Shown piece after piece: positions 15,168-24,040 of a stretch of DNA of 64,000 bases. This stretch comes from Candidatus Dechloromonas phosphorivorans. GTDB lineage: Bacteria > Pseudomonadota > Gammaproteobacteria > Burkholderiales > Rhodocyclaceae. Position 1 is the first letter of the stretch, and the number at the start of each line of letters is the position of its first letter. The translations under genes were made by a program, and so were the position numbers. The stretch lies in NCBI GenBank assembly GCA_016714975.1, contig JADKBR010000001.1, positions 558,001-622,000 on the forward strand. Direction: 5' to 3'. Under the pieces are notes generated by a model. It was not told the DNA's origin, made no database searches, and saw only the letters and a program-made list of their open reading frames with translations.

Positions 15168-15789
15168 TCCCCTGCAGACCATCCACGTCGTCGACGACGA
15201 CGAGGCCATGCGTGATTCAATGACCTGGCTCCTCGAAGGGGAAGGCTACGCGGTCGCCTGCTACGACTCGGCCGACAGTTTCCTGGCCGCGCATAGCGAG
15301 CGCATGCACGGCTGCATCGTTCTCGACGTGCGCATGCCGCAGATGAGCGGGCTCGAGCTGCACGAGAAACTCGACGCTCTCGGCTCGCAATTGCCGATCA
15401 TCTTCGTTACCGGCCATGGCGACGTGCCGATGGCCGTCTCGGCGCTGCAGCGGGGCGCCTGCGACTTCATCGAGAAGCCCTTCAACAACGAGGATCTGCT
15501 CTCGCGCATACGGCGGGCGCTGGAGTTCGACAGTCAGATGTCGGCCCGCCGCCAGCGCGACAGCGTGATCGAGCACCGCCTGCGACTGCTGACCCAGCGC
15601 GAACGCGACGTCATGCTGCTCGTCGTCGCCGGCAAGCTCAACAAGCAGGCCGCCGACGAACTCAATATCAGCATGAAGACCGTCGAAGCACACCGCGCCC
15701 GGGTGATGGAGAAGATGGGCGTGCGCACCGTCGCCGAACTGGTGACGGCGGTGATGTCGGTTAACCCGGCGTCGCCGAGCCAGCCATGA
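15160..15789 (+). CDS. FixJ/TtrR-family response regulator
   Basis: A 209-residue regulator. The receiver domain (1-125) has the acidic pocket VDDDE, phospho-acceptor Asp56 in LDVRMPQMSG, Thr in VTGHGD and Lys in EKPF. The C-terminal LuxR-type helix-turn-helix spans about 140-203 (LTQRERDVMLLVVAGKLNKQAADEL; SMKTVEAHRARVMEKM). The ATG at 15160 overlaps the kinase stop by 8 nt, so the two are translationally coupled and very likely cognate. An upstream in-frame ATG at 14881 lies inside the kinase gene and is rejected. Target genes are unknown; lrgAB immediately upstream is a reasonable guess. Confidence 0.93.
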   Translation: MSDPLQTIHVVDDDEAMRDSMTWLLEGEGYAVACYDSADSFLAAHSERMHGCIVLDVRMPQMSGLELHEKLDALGSQLPIIFVTGHGDVPMAVSALQRGACDFIEKPFNNEDLLSRIRRALEFDSQMSARRQRDSVIEHRLRLLTQRERDVMLLVVAGKLNKQAADELNISMKTVEAHRARVMEKMGVRTVAELVTAVMSVNPASPSQP

Positions 15790-15954
15790 GTCGATACCGG
15801 CCGGATGGATCAAGCCGGGAGCGCCCTACCGGCCGATGTTGATTCGCGATGCGCCATCGGGCATGATGCAATCGAACTCCGAGTTCGAGTTCCCGCAAGA
15901 TTCGCCAAATCCGGCATTCACGGCGACCATCGCCATGGCCCTGGCTTTCAACAG

Positions 15955-18900
15955 ATGAGTTCTCTCAAGTCCAGACTCACCCTCGCCATGCTGATCAGCT
16001 TTCTGGCAGGCATCTGGTCGTTGTCGTTCTACGCCAGCTGGACGCTGCAGCAGGATATGGAACGCCAGTTGGGAGAACAGCAACTGGCTACGATCTCCTT
16101 TATAGCGTCGGACGTCGAGGAGGACTTGCAGGATGGCATCAAGTCCCTAAAAGGCCTCGCCAGCACAATTGACGCCGCAGTGCTTGACCACCCCGTGGCG
16201 CTGCAAAGGCTGCTGAATCAATGGCCGCCTGCACATTTCAATGCGGGCATTCTGGCCTATCGGGCGGATGGCACGGCAATCGCGGAAGCGCCGTTTTCAT
16301 CCGCGCGAATTGGCGTCAATTACATGGACCGGGATTACATCCTCGGCGCGATCCAGGAGGGAAAGCCGACGATTGGCCGACCCGTCATCGGCAAGACCCA
16401 TCGCAAGCCGATTATCGTCATGGCTGCCCCCGTTCGTGACGCCGAGGGCAAGGTCATCGGCGCCGTTTCGGGGGTGACCGACCTGGGTCGCCCCGGCTTC
16501 CTCGACAAGATTTCAGAAAACCACTACGGCAAGACGGGCGGCTATGTTCTGATCGACCGAACCAACCGATTGATCATCACCGCAACCGACAAGAGCCGCA
16601 TCATGGAGAAATTGCCGGAGCGCGGGTTCAATCCGCTACTGGATCGATTCCTCGACGGCCACGAGGGATCGTTTGCGTACACCAACTCACGCGGCACCGA
16701 GGTACTGAATTCGGCACGGACCATACCGGGATCGGACTGGCTCATCGGGGTCACACTTCCGATCGAGGAGGCCTTCGCGCCCATTCGCGACATGCAGCGG
16801 CGCATGCTGCTGGCCACGCTCTTTCTGACTCTGCTGGTCGGGGCAGTGATCTGGTGGGTATTGGGGCGCCAACTTGCGCCGATGCTGACAAGTGCACGAT
16901 CTTTGGCCGCCATGTCCGATGCCAGCCAGCCTTTGGCGCCATTGGCCGTCGCACGGCAGGATGAAGTCGGTCGGCTGGTCTCCGGCTTCAACCGCTTGCT
17001 CGAGAGTCTGGACAATCGAAATGCGGAATTGCAGCAAATGGAGTGGAAATTCCAGGCTCTGTTCGAGAAGGGCCCGATCGGGGTGGCTTACCATGAAATG
17101 ATTTACGACGCTTCGGGAAAGCCGGTCGACTATCGTTATCTCGATGCCAATGCCGCCTTTACGGATCTGACTGGGGTTGATCCGCGCGGCAAGACCGTTT
17201 TGCAGGCCTTTCCCGGTATCGAGAACGATCCCTTCGACTGGATCGCGACTCTTGGCCATATCGCCCGCACCGGAGAGGACACTCGCTTCGAACAATTCTT
17301 TCCGCTCAATGGTCGCTGGTACGACTTCGTTGCGTACCAGTACAAGCAAGACTGTTTCGTTGCGGCTTTCATAGACATCACCCAGCGCAAGGATGCCGAA
17401 GCGAAACTGCAGGAGGCCAGCCAGAAACTGTCGCTGCATTTCGAGCAATCGCCCCTGGCAACGATCGAATGGGATCTGGAGTTTCGCGTTGTCCGCTGGA
17501 ACCCTGCCGCCGAACAAATATTCGGCTACAGCGCGGACGAGGCAGTCGGGCAACTTGCAACATTCATCATTCCGGAAGCAGCCCTCCCCATAACCACTGC
17601 CGTCTGGGAAGAACTTGTCGCGGGGACTGGCGGCGAGAGAAGCGATAACCGCAATCTCCGGAGAGATGGAAAACTGATCGAATGCGCGTGGTACAACACG
17701 TCGCTGCGTGACACCAGTGGGCGGGTCGTCGCTGTCATGTCCCTGGTGCAGGACATCACCGAACGCAACGAGGCAGAAGAGAAAATCAAGGCACTCGCCT
17801 TTTTTGACCAACTGACTGGCCTGCCCAATCGTTCCCTGCTGATGGATCGCTTGAAGCAATCGCTAAGGGCCAGTTCGCGCAGTGGTCAGTATGTTGCGTT
17901 GCTGCTCATCGATCTCGACAATTTCAAGACGCTGAACGATACGCTGGGACACGACATGGGCGATCTGTTGCTCAAGCAGGTCGCTGAACGGCTGCTTGCA
18001 TCGGTGCGCGCTGGAGATACCGTGGCGCGACTGGGTGGGGACGAGTTCGTGCTCATCCTGTCGAACTTGAGTGCAACGCTAAGCGATGCGGCAACACTGG
18101 CCGAACTCGTGGGCGAGAAAATCATCGCCACCCTCGATCAGGTCTATCAACTCGATGGCGTCACCTACCAGTGCACCGCGAGCATGGGCGCGACCTTGTT
18201 CATCGGCGAACGCACGGATATCGATTCCCTGGTGAAGCAAGCCGACATCGCCATGTACCGATCGAAGAAAGAGGGGGGTAACACCTTGCGCTTCTTCGAT
18301 CCGGACATGGAGGCTTTCATCGTCAAACGCGCTGCCATGGAAAAGGACTTGCGCCAGGCCGTTCTGGAAGGCCAGTTGGCTCTCCACTATCAGCCTCAGG
18401 AATCGCGCGGGCAACTGATGGGCGCGGAAGCCTTGTTGCGCTGGGATCATCCCGTCAATGGCCCGGTTTCGCCCGCTGAATTCATTCCTCTGGCTGAAGA
18501 GACCGGTCTGATCCTTCCGCTGGGTCAGTGGGTGCTGGAAGCCGCCTGCGATCAGCTCGCGGCATGGGCTGCCCGACCCGAGACTTCGCATCTTGCCCTG
18601 GCTGTCAACGTCAGCGCCCACCAGTTCCGCCAGGACGGTTTCGTGGATGACGTGCTGCGCGCACTCAGAAAGGCCAAAGCGAACCCACAGCGCCTGAAGC
18701 TCGAACTCACCGAAAGCGCGCTGGTAGCCAACATCGAGGATGTTATCGAAAAGATGTTTGCGCTGAAGGCCAAGGGCGTGGGGTTCTCGCTCGACGACTT
18801 TGGTACGGGCTATTCTTCGTTGTCGTACCTGAAACGCCTTCCCCTGGATCAGCTGAAGATCGACCGGTCGTTCGTCCACGACATCCTGATCGACGCCAAT

Positions 18901-19122
18901 GATGCGGCGATTGCCCAGACAATCATCGCGCTGGCTGACAGTTTCGGCCTCACCGTCATTGCCGAAGGGGTCGAAACAGCGGCGCAGCGCGATTATCTGT
19001 CGAGCGTCGGCTGCCATTCATGCCAAGGCTATCTGATCAGCCGGCCGCTACCCGCAGAAGGCTTCGAGCGCTTCGCGCGTCAGGCCTGGGCTGCGCTCCA
19101 GAAGGAATCATCGGCTGGTTAG
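15955..19122 (+). CDS. dCache-PAS-PAS-GGDEF-EAL c-di-GMP turnover protein
   Basis: A 1055-residue membrane protein. TM1 is at about 10-28, a periplasmic dCache-type sensor at about 35-275, TM2 at about 283-303, a HAMP-like linker to 360, PAS domains at about 370-485 and 490-605, GGDEF at about 612-780 and EAL at about 795-1045. The GGDEF motif is intact (residues 694-698), with the inhibitory I-site RAGD five residues before it. The EAL motif is intact (EALLRW, about 825), as is DDFGTGYSSLSYLKRLP. Both cyclase and phosphodiesterase activity are therefore possible. I chose ATG 15955, directly before the first membrane helix; an earlier in-frame start at 15805 would place 50 unrelated residues in front. 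The MshE ATPase at 35581 has a c-di-GMP-binding-type N-terminus and may be an output. Confidence 0.92.
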   Translation: MSSLKSRLTLAMLISFLAGIWSLSFYASWTLQQDMERQLGEQQLATISFIASDVEEDLQDGIKSLKGLASTIDAAVLDHPVALQRLLNQWPPAHFNAGILAYRADGTAIAEAPFSSARIGVNYMDRDYILGAIQEGKPTIGRPVIGKTHRKPIIVMAAPVRDAEGKVIGAVSGVTDLGRPGFLDKISENHYGKTGGYVLIDRTNRLIITATDKSRIMEKLPERGFNPLLDRFLDGHEGSFAYTNSRGTEVLNSARTIPGSDWLIGVTLPIEEAFAPIRDMQRRMLLATLFLTLLVGAVIWWVLGRQLAPMLTSARSLAAMSDASQPLAPLAVARQDEVGRLVSGFNRLLESLDNRNAELQQMEWKFQALFEKGPIGVAYHEMIYDASGKPVDYRYLDANAAFTDLTGVDPRGKTVLQAFPGIENDPFDWIATLGHIARTGEDTRFEQFFPLNGRWYDFVAYQYKQDCFVAAFIDITQRKDAEAKLQEASQKLSLHFEQSPLATIEWDLEFRVVRWNPAAEQIFGYSADEAVGQLATFIIPEAALPITTAVWEELVAGTGGERSDNRNLRRDGKLIECAWYNTSLRDTSGRVVAVMSLVQDITERNEAEEKIKALAFFDQLTGLPNRSLLMDRLKQSLRASSRSGQYVALLLIDLDNFKTLNDTLGHDMGDLLLKQVAERLLASVRAGDTVARLGGDEFVLILSNLSATLSDAATLAELVGEKIIATLDQVYQLDGVTYQCTASMGATLFIGERTDIDSLVKQADIAMYRSKKEGGNTLRFFDPDMEAFIVKRAAMEKDLRQAVLEGQLALHYQPQESRGQLMGAEALLRWDHPVNGPVSPAEFIPLAEETGLILPLGQWVLEAACDQLAAWAARPETSHLALAVNVSAHQFRQDGFVDDVLRALRKAKANPQRLKLELTESALVANIEDVIEKMFALKAKGVGFSLDDFGTGYSSLSYLKRLPLDQLKIDRSFVHDILIDANDAAIAQTIIALADSFGLTVIAEGVETAAQRDYLSSVGCHSCQGYLISRPLPAEGFERFARQAWAALQKESSAG

Positions 19123-19149
19123 CGCGGCAAACACGCATAGCCTTGGGAA

Positions 19150-19671
19150 TCAGACAATTCCAACCAGGCCCAGAAGCGCACCGATGGCAATCAGCCACAA
19201 CGGATGCATCGTCGTCCGCAAACTGACCGCCACCGTGAAGCCTGCCAGTACCCAGGCGGCCCAGCCCAGTTCCGCCGACTGGGCGATCAGGGTCGCGCCG
19301 GAAAAAATCAGTCCGACAGCGAGCGGGGCGACGCCAAGCTGGATCGCCCGTTGCCAGCGCTTGCCGGCAAAGCTTTCCCAGCGGTCGATCACCAGGTAGA
19401 TCACGACGCTCATCGGCAGGCACATGCCCAGCGTCGCGGCCAGCGCCCCGGCCAGGCCGGCGACCTTCCAGCCGATCAGCGTGACGACCAGCACATTCGG
19501 CCCGGGCGCCGCCTGGGCGATGGCGTAGAGGTGGGTGAAGGTCGCATCGCCCAGCCACTGATGGTTGTCGACGACAACCCGGTGCATTTCGGGCAACAGC
19601 GCGGTCGCCCCGCCGAATGCGACGAAGGCGAGCAGCGCGAATTCGAGAAAGAGGTCGACGACAGTACTCAT
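19150..19671 (-). CDS. chromate-type transporter, C-terminal half subunit
   Basis: A 173-residue membrane protein of the CHR family. The conserved half-unit signature appears as FVAFGGATALLPEM at about 16-29 and QAAPGPNVLVVTLIG at about 54-68. Short CHR proteins of this size come in pairs that together equal one long ChrA. The partner is encoded immediately upstream and overlaps by 4 nt (ATGA at 19668-19671). The family exports chromate in some bacteria; many members have other, unknown anions as substrate. It is the last gene of the hisG-hisD-chr chain and converges on the GGDEF/EAL gene with 27 bp between stops. A larger frame reading upstream of the ATG at 19671 is an out-of-frame shadow of the partner gene. 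Confidence 0.88.
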   Translation of the reverse strand: MSTVVDLFLEFALLAFVAFGGATALLPEMHRVVVDNHQWLGDATFTHLYAIAQAAPGPNVLVVTLIGWKVAGLAGALAATLGMCLPMSVVIYLVIDRWESFAGKRWQRAIQLGVAPLAVGLIFSGATLIAQSAELGWAAWVLAGFTVAVSLRTTMHPLWLIAIGALLGLVGIV

Positions 19672-20222
19672 TTCCGGCCCAGCTTCCAATAAGCGATGCC
19701 GCCTGACAGTAGCAGGCCGACCACCATGACGATGGGCATCGGCCAGCGCAGGCCGGCAATGGCTGCTGCGGTCAACACCCCAAAAGGCAGGAAAATGGTC
19801 TTGTCCTTGATCGCCATGCCCATGCGCCACGCCATCGCGAACAGCAGGCCACAACCGACCGCGGCGATGCCACGCAGCATCGACTGGGCCAGCGGCAGGT
19901 GGCCATGGCGGTCGTAGAGCAAGGCGAGCAGGAGAACGATGACGATCGGGCCTGCCAGCAAGCCCAGCGGCGCGACGATCGCCCCCGACAGTCCGGCGCA
20001 GCGCTTGCCAACCACAACGGCAAGATTGACGACATTGGGGCCGGGCAGGAACTGGCAAAGACCGAGCTGGGCATTGAATTCCTCGGCACTCATCCAGCGC
20101 CGCTCCTCGACCAGCATGCGCCGGGCAAAAGGCAGGACGCCACCGAAGCCGGAGAGACCCACCGAGGAGAATCCGAGAAACAGCGCCTTGAGGTCTGGCG
20201 TCGGCGCTGTTTCAGACGACAT
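19668..20222 (-). CDS. chromate-type transporter, N-terminal half subunit
   Basis: A 184-residue CHR-family membrane protein with the half-unit signature GLSGFGGVLPFARRML at about 19-34 and FLPGPNVVNLAVVVG at about 58-72. It pairs with the next gene to form a two-subunit transporter. Its ATG (20222-20220) shares one base with the hisD stop codon (TGATG on the minus strand), so translation is probably coupled to histidine biosynthesis. I see no metabolic reason in sequence for that link; chromate export itself is only one possible function. Five to six hydrophobic segments are visible. Confidence 0.88.
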   Translation of the reverse strand: MSSETAPTPDLKALFLGFSSVGLSGFGGVLPFARRMLVEERRWMSAEEFNAQLGLCQFLPGPNVVNLAVVVGKRCAGLSGAIVAPLGLLAGPIVIVLLLALLYDRHGHLPLAQSMLRGIAAVGCGLLFAMAWRMGMAIKDKTIFLPFGVLTAAAIAGLRWPMPIVMVVGLLLSGGIAYWKLGRK

Positions 20223-21529
20223 CAGGACTCCAGGCGGAACTCGGCCGACTTGGCATGCGCGGGCAGGCCTTCGCCGTAGGCCAGGGTCGCGGCGATGCGT
20301 CCCAGCGTTTGCGCCCCCGCCTGCGACACCTTGATCAGGCTGGTTCGCTTCTGGAAGTCATAGACGCCGAGCGGCGACGAGAACCGGGCGCTGCCGGAAG
20401 TCGGCAGCACGTGGTTCGGGCCGGCGCAATAGTCGCCGAGCGACTCGGATGTGTAATGACCGATGAAGATGGCGCCGGCGTGGTGGATTTTCTCCACCCA
20501 GGGATCGGGATCGCCCAACGCCAGTTCGAGGTGTTCCGGCGCGACGCGATTGGCGATGACGACCGCCTCTTCAAGATCGTGCACCAGAATGAAAGCCCCA
20601 CGGTCGCGCAGGGAAGTTTCGATGACCGCGCGACGCGGCATGGTCGGCAGCAACCTGTCGATGCTGGCCTGAACGCGGTCGATAAAGGCTGCATCGGTGC
20701 AGATCAGGATCGACTGCGCCAATTCGTCGTGCTCGGCCTGCGAGAAAAGATCCATGGCGACCCAGTCCGGGTTGCCGCTGCCATCCGAGACGACCAGAAT
20801 TTCGGAGGGCCCGGCTACCATGTCGATGCCGACGATGCCGAAGACCCGACGCTTGGCGCAGGCGACATAAGCATTGCCCGGCCCGACGATCTTGTCGACC
20901 TGTGGAATGGTCGGTGTGCCGTAGGCCAGCGCGCCGACCGCCTGCGCCCCGCCGATGGTGAACACGCGGTCGACACCGGCCAGACAGGCCGCCGCCAGCA
21001 CCAGGGCGTTCTTCTCGCCATCCGGGGTGGGGACGACCATGATCAGTTCCTTGACGCCCGCCACCTTCGCGGGTATCGCGTTCATCAGCACCGATGACGG
21101 ATACGCCGCCTTGCCGCCCGGAACATAGAGGCCGACGCGATCGAGCGGGGTAATCATCTGGCCGAGGACGGTTCCATCGGCTTCGGTGTAGGACCAGCCT
21201 GCGATTTTCTGCCGTTCATGGTAGGCACGAATTCGACCGGCCGCCGCCTCCAGCGCCTGACGCTGTTCGGCAGGCAGTTCGGCAAGCGCCTTCTGCATTT
21301 CGGCCCCGGACAACTCCAGATCGGCCATGCCGGTTGCCGTCAGTCGGTCGAACTTGTTGGTGTGTTCGATGACTGCCAAATCGCCGCGCGCCTTGATATC
21401 GGCCAGAATGCCAATCACGGTGCGTTCGACCCCGTCATCCTGCGCGCCTTCGAAAGCGAGCAGCGCATCCATTTTTGCCGTGAAATCGGCGTCGACCGTA
21501 GCAAGTCTCTTGATGGCGAGCGTTGACAT
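20222..21529 (-). CDS. hisD: histidinol dehydrogenase
   Basis: A 435-residue histidinol dehydrogenase, carrying out the last two oxidation steps of histidine biosynthesis (L-histidinol to L-histidine, with NAD+ and Zn2+). Family blocks seen are YVPGGKAAYPSSVLM (about 125-140), FTIGGAQAVGALAYGT (near 180), KIVGPGNAYV, MVAGPSEILV, and SQAEHDE with the metal-binding His and Gln (near 260), then APEHLEL near 355 and the GPNHVLPT segment near 395. The ATG 21529 overlaps the hisG stop by 1 nt, and its own stop overlaps the next gene by 1 nt. A longer frame upstream to 21892 is a shadow of hisG. hisC and hisB, common followers in related bacteria, are not here. Confidence 0.97.
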   Translation of the reverse strand: MSTLAIKRLATVDADFTAKMDALLAFEGAQDDGVERTVIGILADIKARGDLAVIEHTNKFDRLTATGMADLELSGAEMQKALAELPAEQRQALEAAAGRIRAYHERQKIAGWSYTEADGTVLGQMITPLDRVGLYVPGGKAAYPSSVLMNAIPAKVAGVKELIMVVPTPDGEKNALVLAAACLAGVDRVFTIGGAQAVGALAYGTPTIPQVDKIVGPGNAYVACAKRRVFGIVGIDMVAGPSEILVVSDGSGNPDWVAMDLFSQAEHDELAQSILICTDAAFIDRVQASIDRLLPTMPRRAVIETSLRDRGAFILVHDLEEAVVIANRVAPEHLELALGDPDPWVEKIHHAGAIFIGHYTSESLGDYCAGPNHVLPTSGSARFSSPLGVYDFQKRTSLIKVSQAGAQTLGRIAATLAYGEGLPAHAKSAEFRLES

Positions 21530-22173
21530 CACTTCTCCACCGCTTGGGCGATGGCATCGATAATCTGCTGCAGCACTTCGCGCTTGACCTTGAGCGCGGC
21601 CTGATTGACCACGAGACGCGAGGAAATAGGCATGATGTCCTCGACCGCCACCAGCTTGTTGGCCTTCAGCGTGCTGCCTGTGGATACCAGATCGACAATG
21701 GCGTCGGCCAACCCGGCCAGCGGCGCCAGTTCCATCGAGCCGTAGAGTTTGATCAGGTCGATATGCACACCCTTGGCCGCGAAGTGCTCGCGCGCCGCCT
21801 TGACGTACTTGGAGGCCACCTTGAGGCGAGCGCCCTGGCGCACAGCACTCTGGTAATCGAAGCCCTCCGGCACGGCAACCATCATCCGGCACTTGGCAAT
21901 TTTCAGGTCGAGCGGTGCGTAGAGCCCTTGGCCGCCATGCTCGATCAGCACATCCCTGCCTGCCACCCCGAGATCGGCGGCGCCATATTGCACGTAGGTC
22001 GGCACGTCGGAAGCACGCACGATGACAACGCGCACGTCCGGCAGGTTGGTCGCGATAATCAGCTTGCGCGAGGTTTCCGGATTCTTGGCCGGAACAATGC
22101 CTGCCGCAGCCAGCAGCGGCAGGGTTTCGTCAAAGATGCGCCCCTTGGAAAGGGCGATGGTGATCGTCGTCAC
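21529..22173 (-). CDS. hisG: ATP phosphoribosyltransferase, short form
   Basis: A 214-residue short-form HisG, catalysing the first step of histidine synthesis (ATP + PRPP to phosphoribosyl-ATP). TITIALSKGRIF opens the protein, and the PRPP loop IVDLVSTGSTLKANKL lies near 155-170. The short form needs the regulatory partner HisZ, which is not in the window. I chose the GTG at 22173 (VTTITIALSKGR), which gives the standard N-terminus; an ATG at 22239 would add 22 residues. A 10-bp palindrome GAGAATTCTC sits 1 nt upstream of the GTG. It is first of a chain hisG-hisD-chr-chr with 1-4 nt overlaps. Confidence 0.95.
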   Translation of the reverse strand: MTTITIALSKGRIFDETLPLLAAAGIVPAKNPETSRKLIIATNLPDVRVVIVRASDVPTYVQYGAADLGVAGRDVLIEHGGQGLYAPLDLKIAKCRMMVAVPEGFDYQSAVRQGARLKVASKYVKAAREHFAAKGVHIDLIKLYGSMELAPLAGLADAIVDLVSTGSTLKANKLVAVEDIMPISSRLVVNQAALKVKREVLQQIIDAIAQAVEK

Positions 22174-22219
22174 GGAGAATTCTCGTGGGAAAAACGCGAT
22201 TTTACTGCAAAGCAGCAAA

Positions 22220-22272
22220 GCGGCCATGGCCGCCGGCAAAACCCGGCACGTAATTCACAAGGGCCATGGCCC
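22220..22272. promoter_or_regulatory. paired GGCCATGGCC palindromes upstream of hisG
   Basis: GCGGCCATGGCCGC (22220-22233) and GGGCCATGGCCC (22261-22272) share the 10-bp palindromic core GGCCATGGCC. Their centres are exactly 40 bp apart, about four helical turns, in the leader/promoter region of hisG and before the csp terminator. They could be operator sites or mRNA hairpins. No regulator is assigned. Confidence 0.3.
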
Positions 22273-22316
22273 AAGGCCACGCCGCCATCTCCGGAATATC
22301 CGGCGACATAACGAAC

Positions 22317-22336
22317 AAAAGCCCGGCAAACCGGGC
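22317..22336 (-). terminator. rho-independent terminator of the cold-shock gene
   Basis: On the minus strand GCCCGG-TTTG-CCGGGC is followed by TTTT, 24 bp after the csp stop. On the plus strand the stem is followed only by a short TTT. Confidence 0.82.
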
Positions 22337-22360
22337 TTTCTGATTCAGGCTGCGCCGAGT

Positions 22361-22567
22361 TTACTCAGCCGGGCGGATGTTCGAAGCCTGCTTGCCCTTC
22401 GGACCTTGCGTGACGTCGAAGGTAACCTTCTGGTTTTCGGCGAGGGTCTTGAAACCGTTGCCTTGAATTGCGGAGAAGTGAGCGAAGAGGTCTTCGCCGC
22501 CGCCTTCAGGAGAGATAAAACCAAAACCCTTGGAGTCGTTGAACCACTTGACGGTACCAGTTGCCAT
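22361..22567 (-). CDS. CspA-family cold-shock protein
   Basis: A 68-residue single-stranded nucleic-acid-binding protein that acts as an RNA chaperone. RNP1 (KGFGFI) is at about residues 13-18 and RNP2-like DLFAHFS at about 26-32. Length and sequence are standard for the family. The SD AAGGA lies 7-11 bp before the ATG. A long untranslated leader (about 115 nt if the promoter at 22691-22718 is right) recalls thermosensitive cspA leaders. The gene is monocistronic, with its own terminator, and sits between murA and hisG, which are closer neighbours in many relatives. Confidence 0.96.
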   Translation of the reverse strand: MATGTVKWFNDSKGFGFISPEGGGEDLFAHFSAIQGNGFKTLAENQKVTFDVTQGPKGKQASNIRPAE

Positions 22568-22690
22568 TTATAGCTTCCTTGGAAAAAATTAACGGGCTTT
22601 CACCCAAACAATACGAGAACCAAGACCGAGGAGCTGACAAACCGTGGTACGGCGCAGGAACAAAACACTGCCTGGAAATCCCGAGCGTCC

Positions 22691-22718
22691 AGTATGGCGC
22701 ACGGATTGATTAATGCAA
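22691..22718 (-). promoter_or_regulatory. candidate promoter of the cold-shock gene
   Basis: On the minus strand TTGCAT (-35 like, 22713-22718), a 16-bp spacer and CATACT (-10 like, 22691-22696) would start transcription near 22684, leaving a leader of about 115 nt. The hexamers match consensus only partly. Confidence 0.3.
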
Positions 22719-22786
22719 AGCATTTTTTGCGTTGCGCTGGCGTTGACTGCGGCAATCAGGCCAATTTAACGAGGAAACAACAGTTT

Positions 22787-24040
22787 TCAGTGCACGCGCT
22801 TGACCAGCGCACCGAGCTTCGCGAGTTTCTCCTCGATCCGCTCGTAGCCACGATCGAGATGATAGATCCGGTCGATCCGCGTTTCGCCCTGGGCCACCAG
22901 GCCGGCGATCACCAGCGAGGCCGAAGCGCGCAGGTCGGTCGCCATCACGACCGCTCCCTCGAGATGGTCTACGCCACGCACGATGGCGTTGCTGCCTTCT
23001 ATCTGGATATCGGCGCCGAGGCGCGCCAGTTCGTTGGCGTGCATGAAGCGGTTCTCGAAAATGGTTTCACGGATCGTTGCCACCCCGTCAGCGACACAGT
23101 TGATGGCCATGAACTGCGCCTGCATGTCGGTCGGGAAGGCGGGGTACGGCGCCGTGCGCAGACTGACGGCCTTGAGCCGCGGCGGCGCCTGCAGGCGGAT
23201 CGCATCGCGTTCGACGGTGATTTCACAACCGGCATCCATGAGCTTGTCGACGACGGTATCGAGGTAGGCAGCCGAGGTTTTCAACAGCCGGACATCGCCA
23301 CCAGTCGCGGCAGCAGCGCACAGGTAGGTGCCGGTCTCGATGCGGTCGGGCATGATCGCATGTGTCGCGCCATGCAGTCTTTCGACCCCCTGGATACGAA
23401 TGACGTCGGTTCCGGCACCGGAGATGCGGGCGCCCATGCTCACCAGGCAGTTGGCCAGATCGACCACTTCCGGCTCGCGCGCGGCGTTCTCGATGATGGT
23501 TTCACCCTCGGCCAGGCAGGCGGCCATCATCAAATTCTCGGTCCCAGTCACGGTGACCATGTCGGTGCAGATGCGCGCGCCCTTCAGCCGGCTCGCCTTG
23601 GCATGGACATAGCCCTGTTCGACATGAATCTCGGCACCCATCGCCTCAAGGCCCTTGATGTGCTGATCGACCGGCCGCGCGCCAATGGCACAACCGCCCG
23701 GCAGCGACACCCGCGTCTCGCCACAGCGCGCGACCAGCGGGCCGAGAACGAGGATTGCGGCACGCATGGTCTTGACCATCTCGTAGGAAGCAACCGGATT
23801 GCTCAGGCCGCTGGCGTCGAGAACGAGACCATCGACACCGTCCAGGGTCACGCCGACACCCATGTCCCCCAGCAGGCGCAACATGGTCGATATGTCTTTC
23901 AAATGCGGGACGTTGGTCAGGTGCAGCGGCTCGCTAGTGAGCAGCGACGCGCAGAGGATCGGCAGTGCCGCATTCTTGGCACCGGAAATGAAAACTTCGC
24001 CAGAAAGGGGCCTGCCGCCCTGAATCAGTAATTTATCCAC
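22787..24040 (-). CDS. murA: UDP-N-acetylglucosamine 1-carboxyvinyltransferase
   Basis: A 417-residue MurA, committing UDP-GlcNAc to peptidoglycan synthesis by transferring enolpyruvate from PEP in the cytoplasm. The catalytic loop is GGCAIGARPVDQH with the active-site cysteine (fosfomycin target) at about residue 116. GAKNAALPI at about 20-28 and EPEVVDLANCL near 187 are also typical. The start is GTG at 24040, inside the end of ibaG (8-nt overlap), giving MDKLLIQGG, the normal N-terminus. It is the last gene of the mla operon and is followed by 220 bp to the cold-shock gene on the same strand. Confidence 0.97.
   Translation of the reverse strand: MDKLLIQGGRPLSGEVFISGAKNAALPILCASLLTSEPLHLTNVPHLKDISTMLRLLGDMGVGVTLDGVDGLVLDASGLSNPVASYEMVKTMRAAILVLGPLVARCGETRVSLPGGCAIGARPVDQHIKGLEAMGAEIHVEQGYVHAKASRLKGARICTDMVTVTGTENLMMAACLAEGETIIENAAREPEVVDLANCLVSMGARISGAGTDVIRIQGVERLHGATHAIMPDRIETGTYLCAAAATGGDVRLLKTSAAYLDTVVDKLMDAGCEITVERDAIRLQAPPRLKAVSLRTAPYPAFPTDMQAQFMAINCVADGVATIRETIFENRFMHANELARLGADIQIEGSNAIVRGVDHLEGAVVMATDLRASASLVIAGLVAQGETRIDRIYHLDRGYERIEEKLAKLGALVKRVH

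Noticed and set aside
19150..20058. 302-codon minus-strand frame that might fuse both chromate-type transporter halves
   Set aside because: Only the part after the ATG at 19671 is transporter sequence; the part before is the partner gene read in the wrong frame. The two halves are separate genes with an ATGA overlap.
22694..24031. 445-codon plus-strand frame opposite murA
   Set aside because: Antisense shadow of murA, with His/Gln-rich composition and no recognisable fold.
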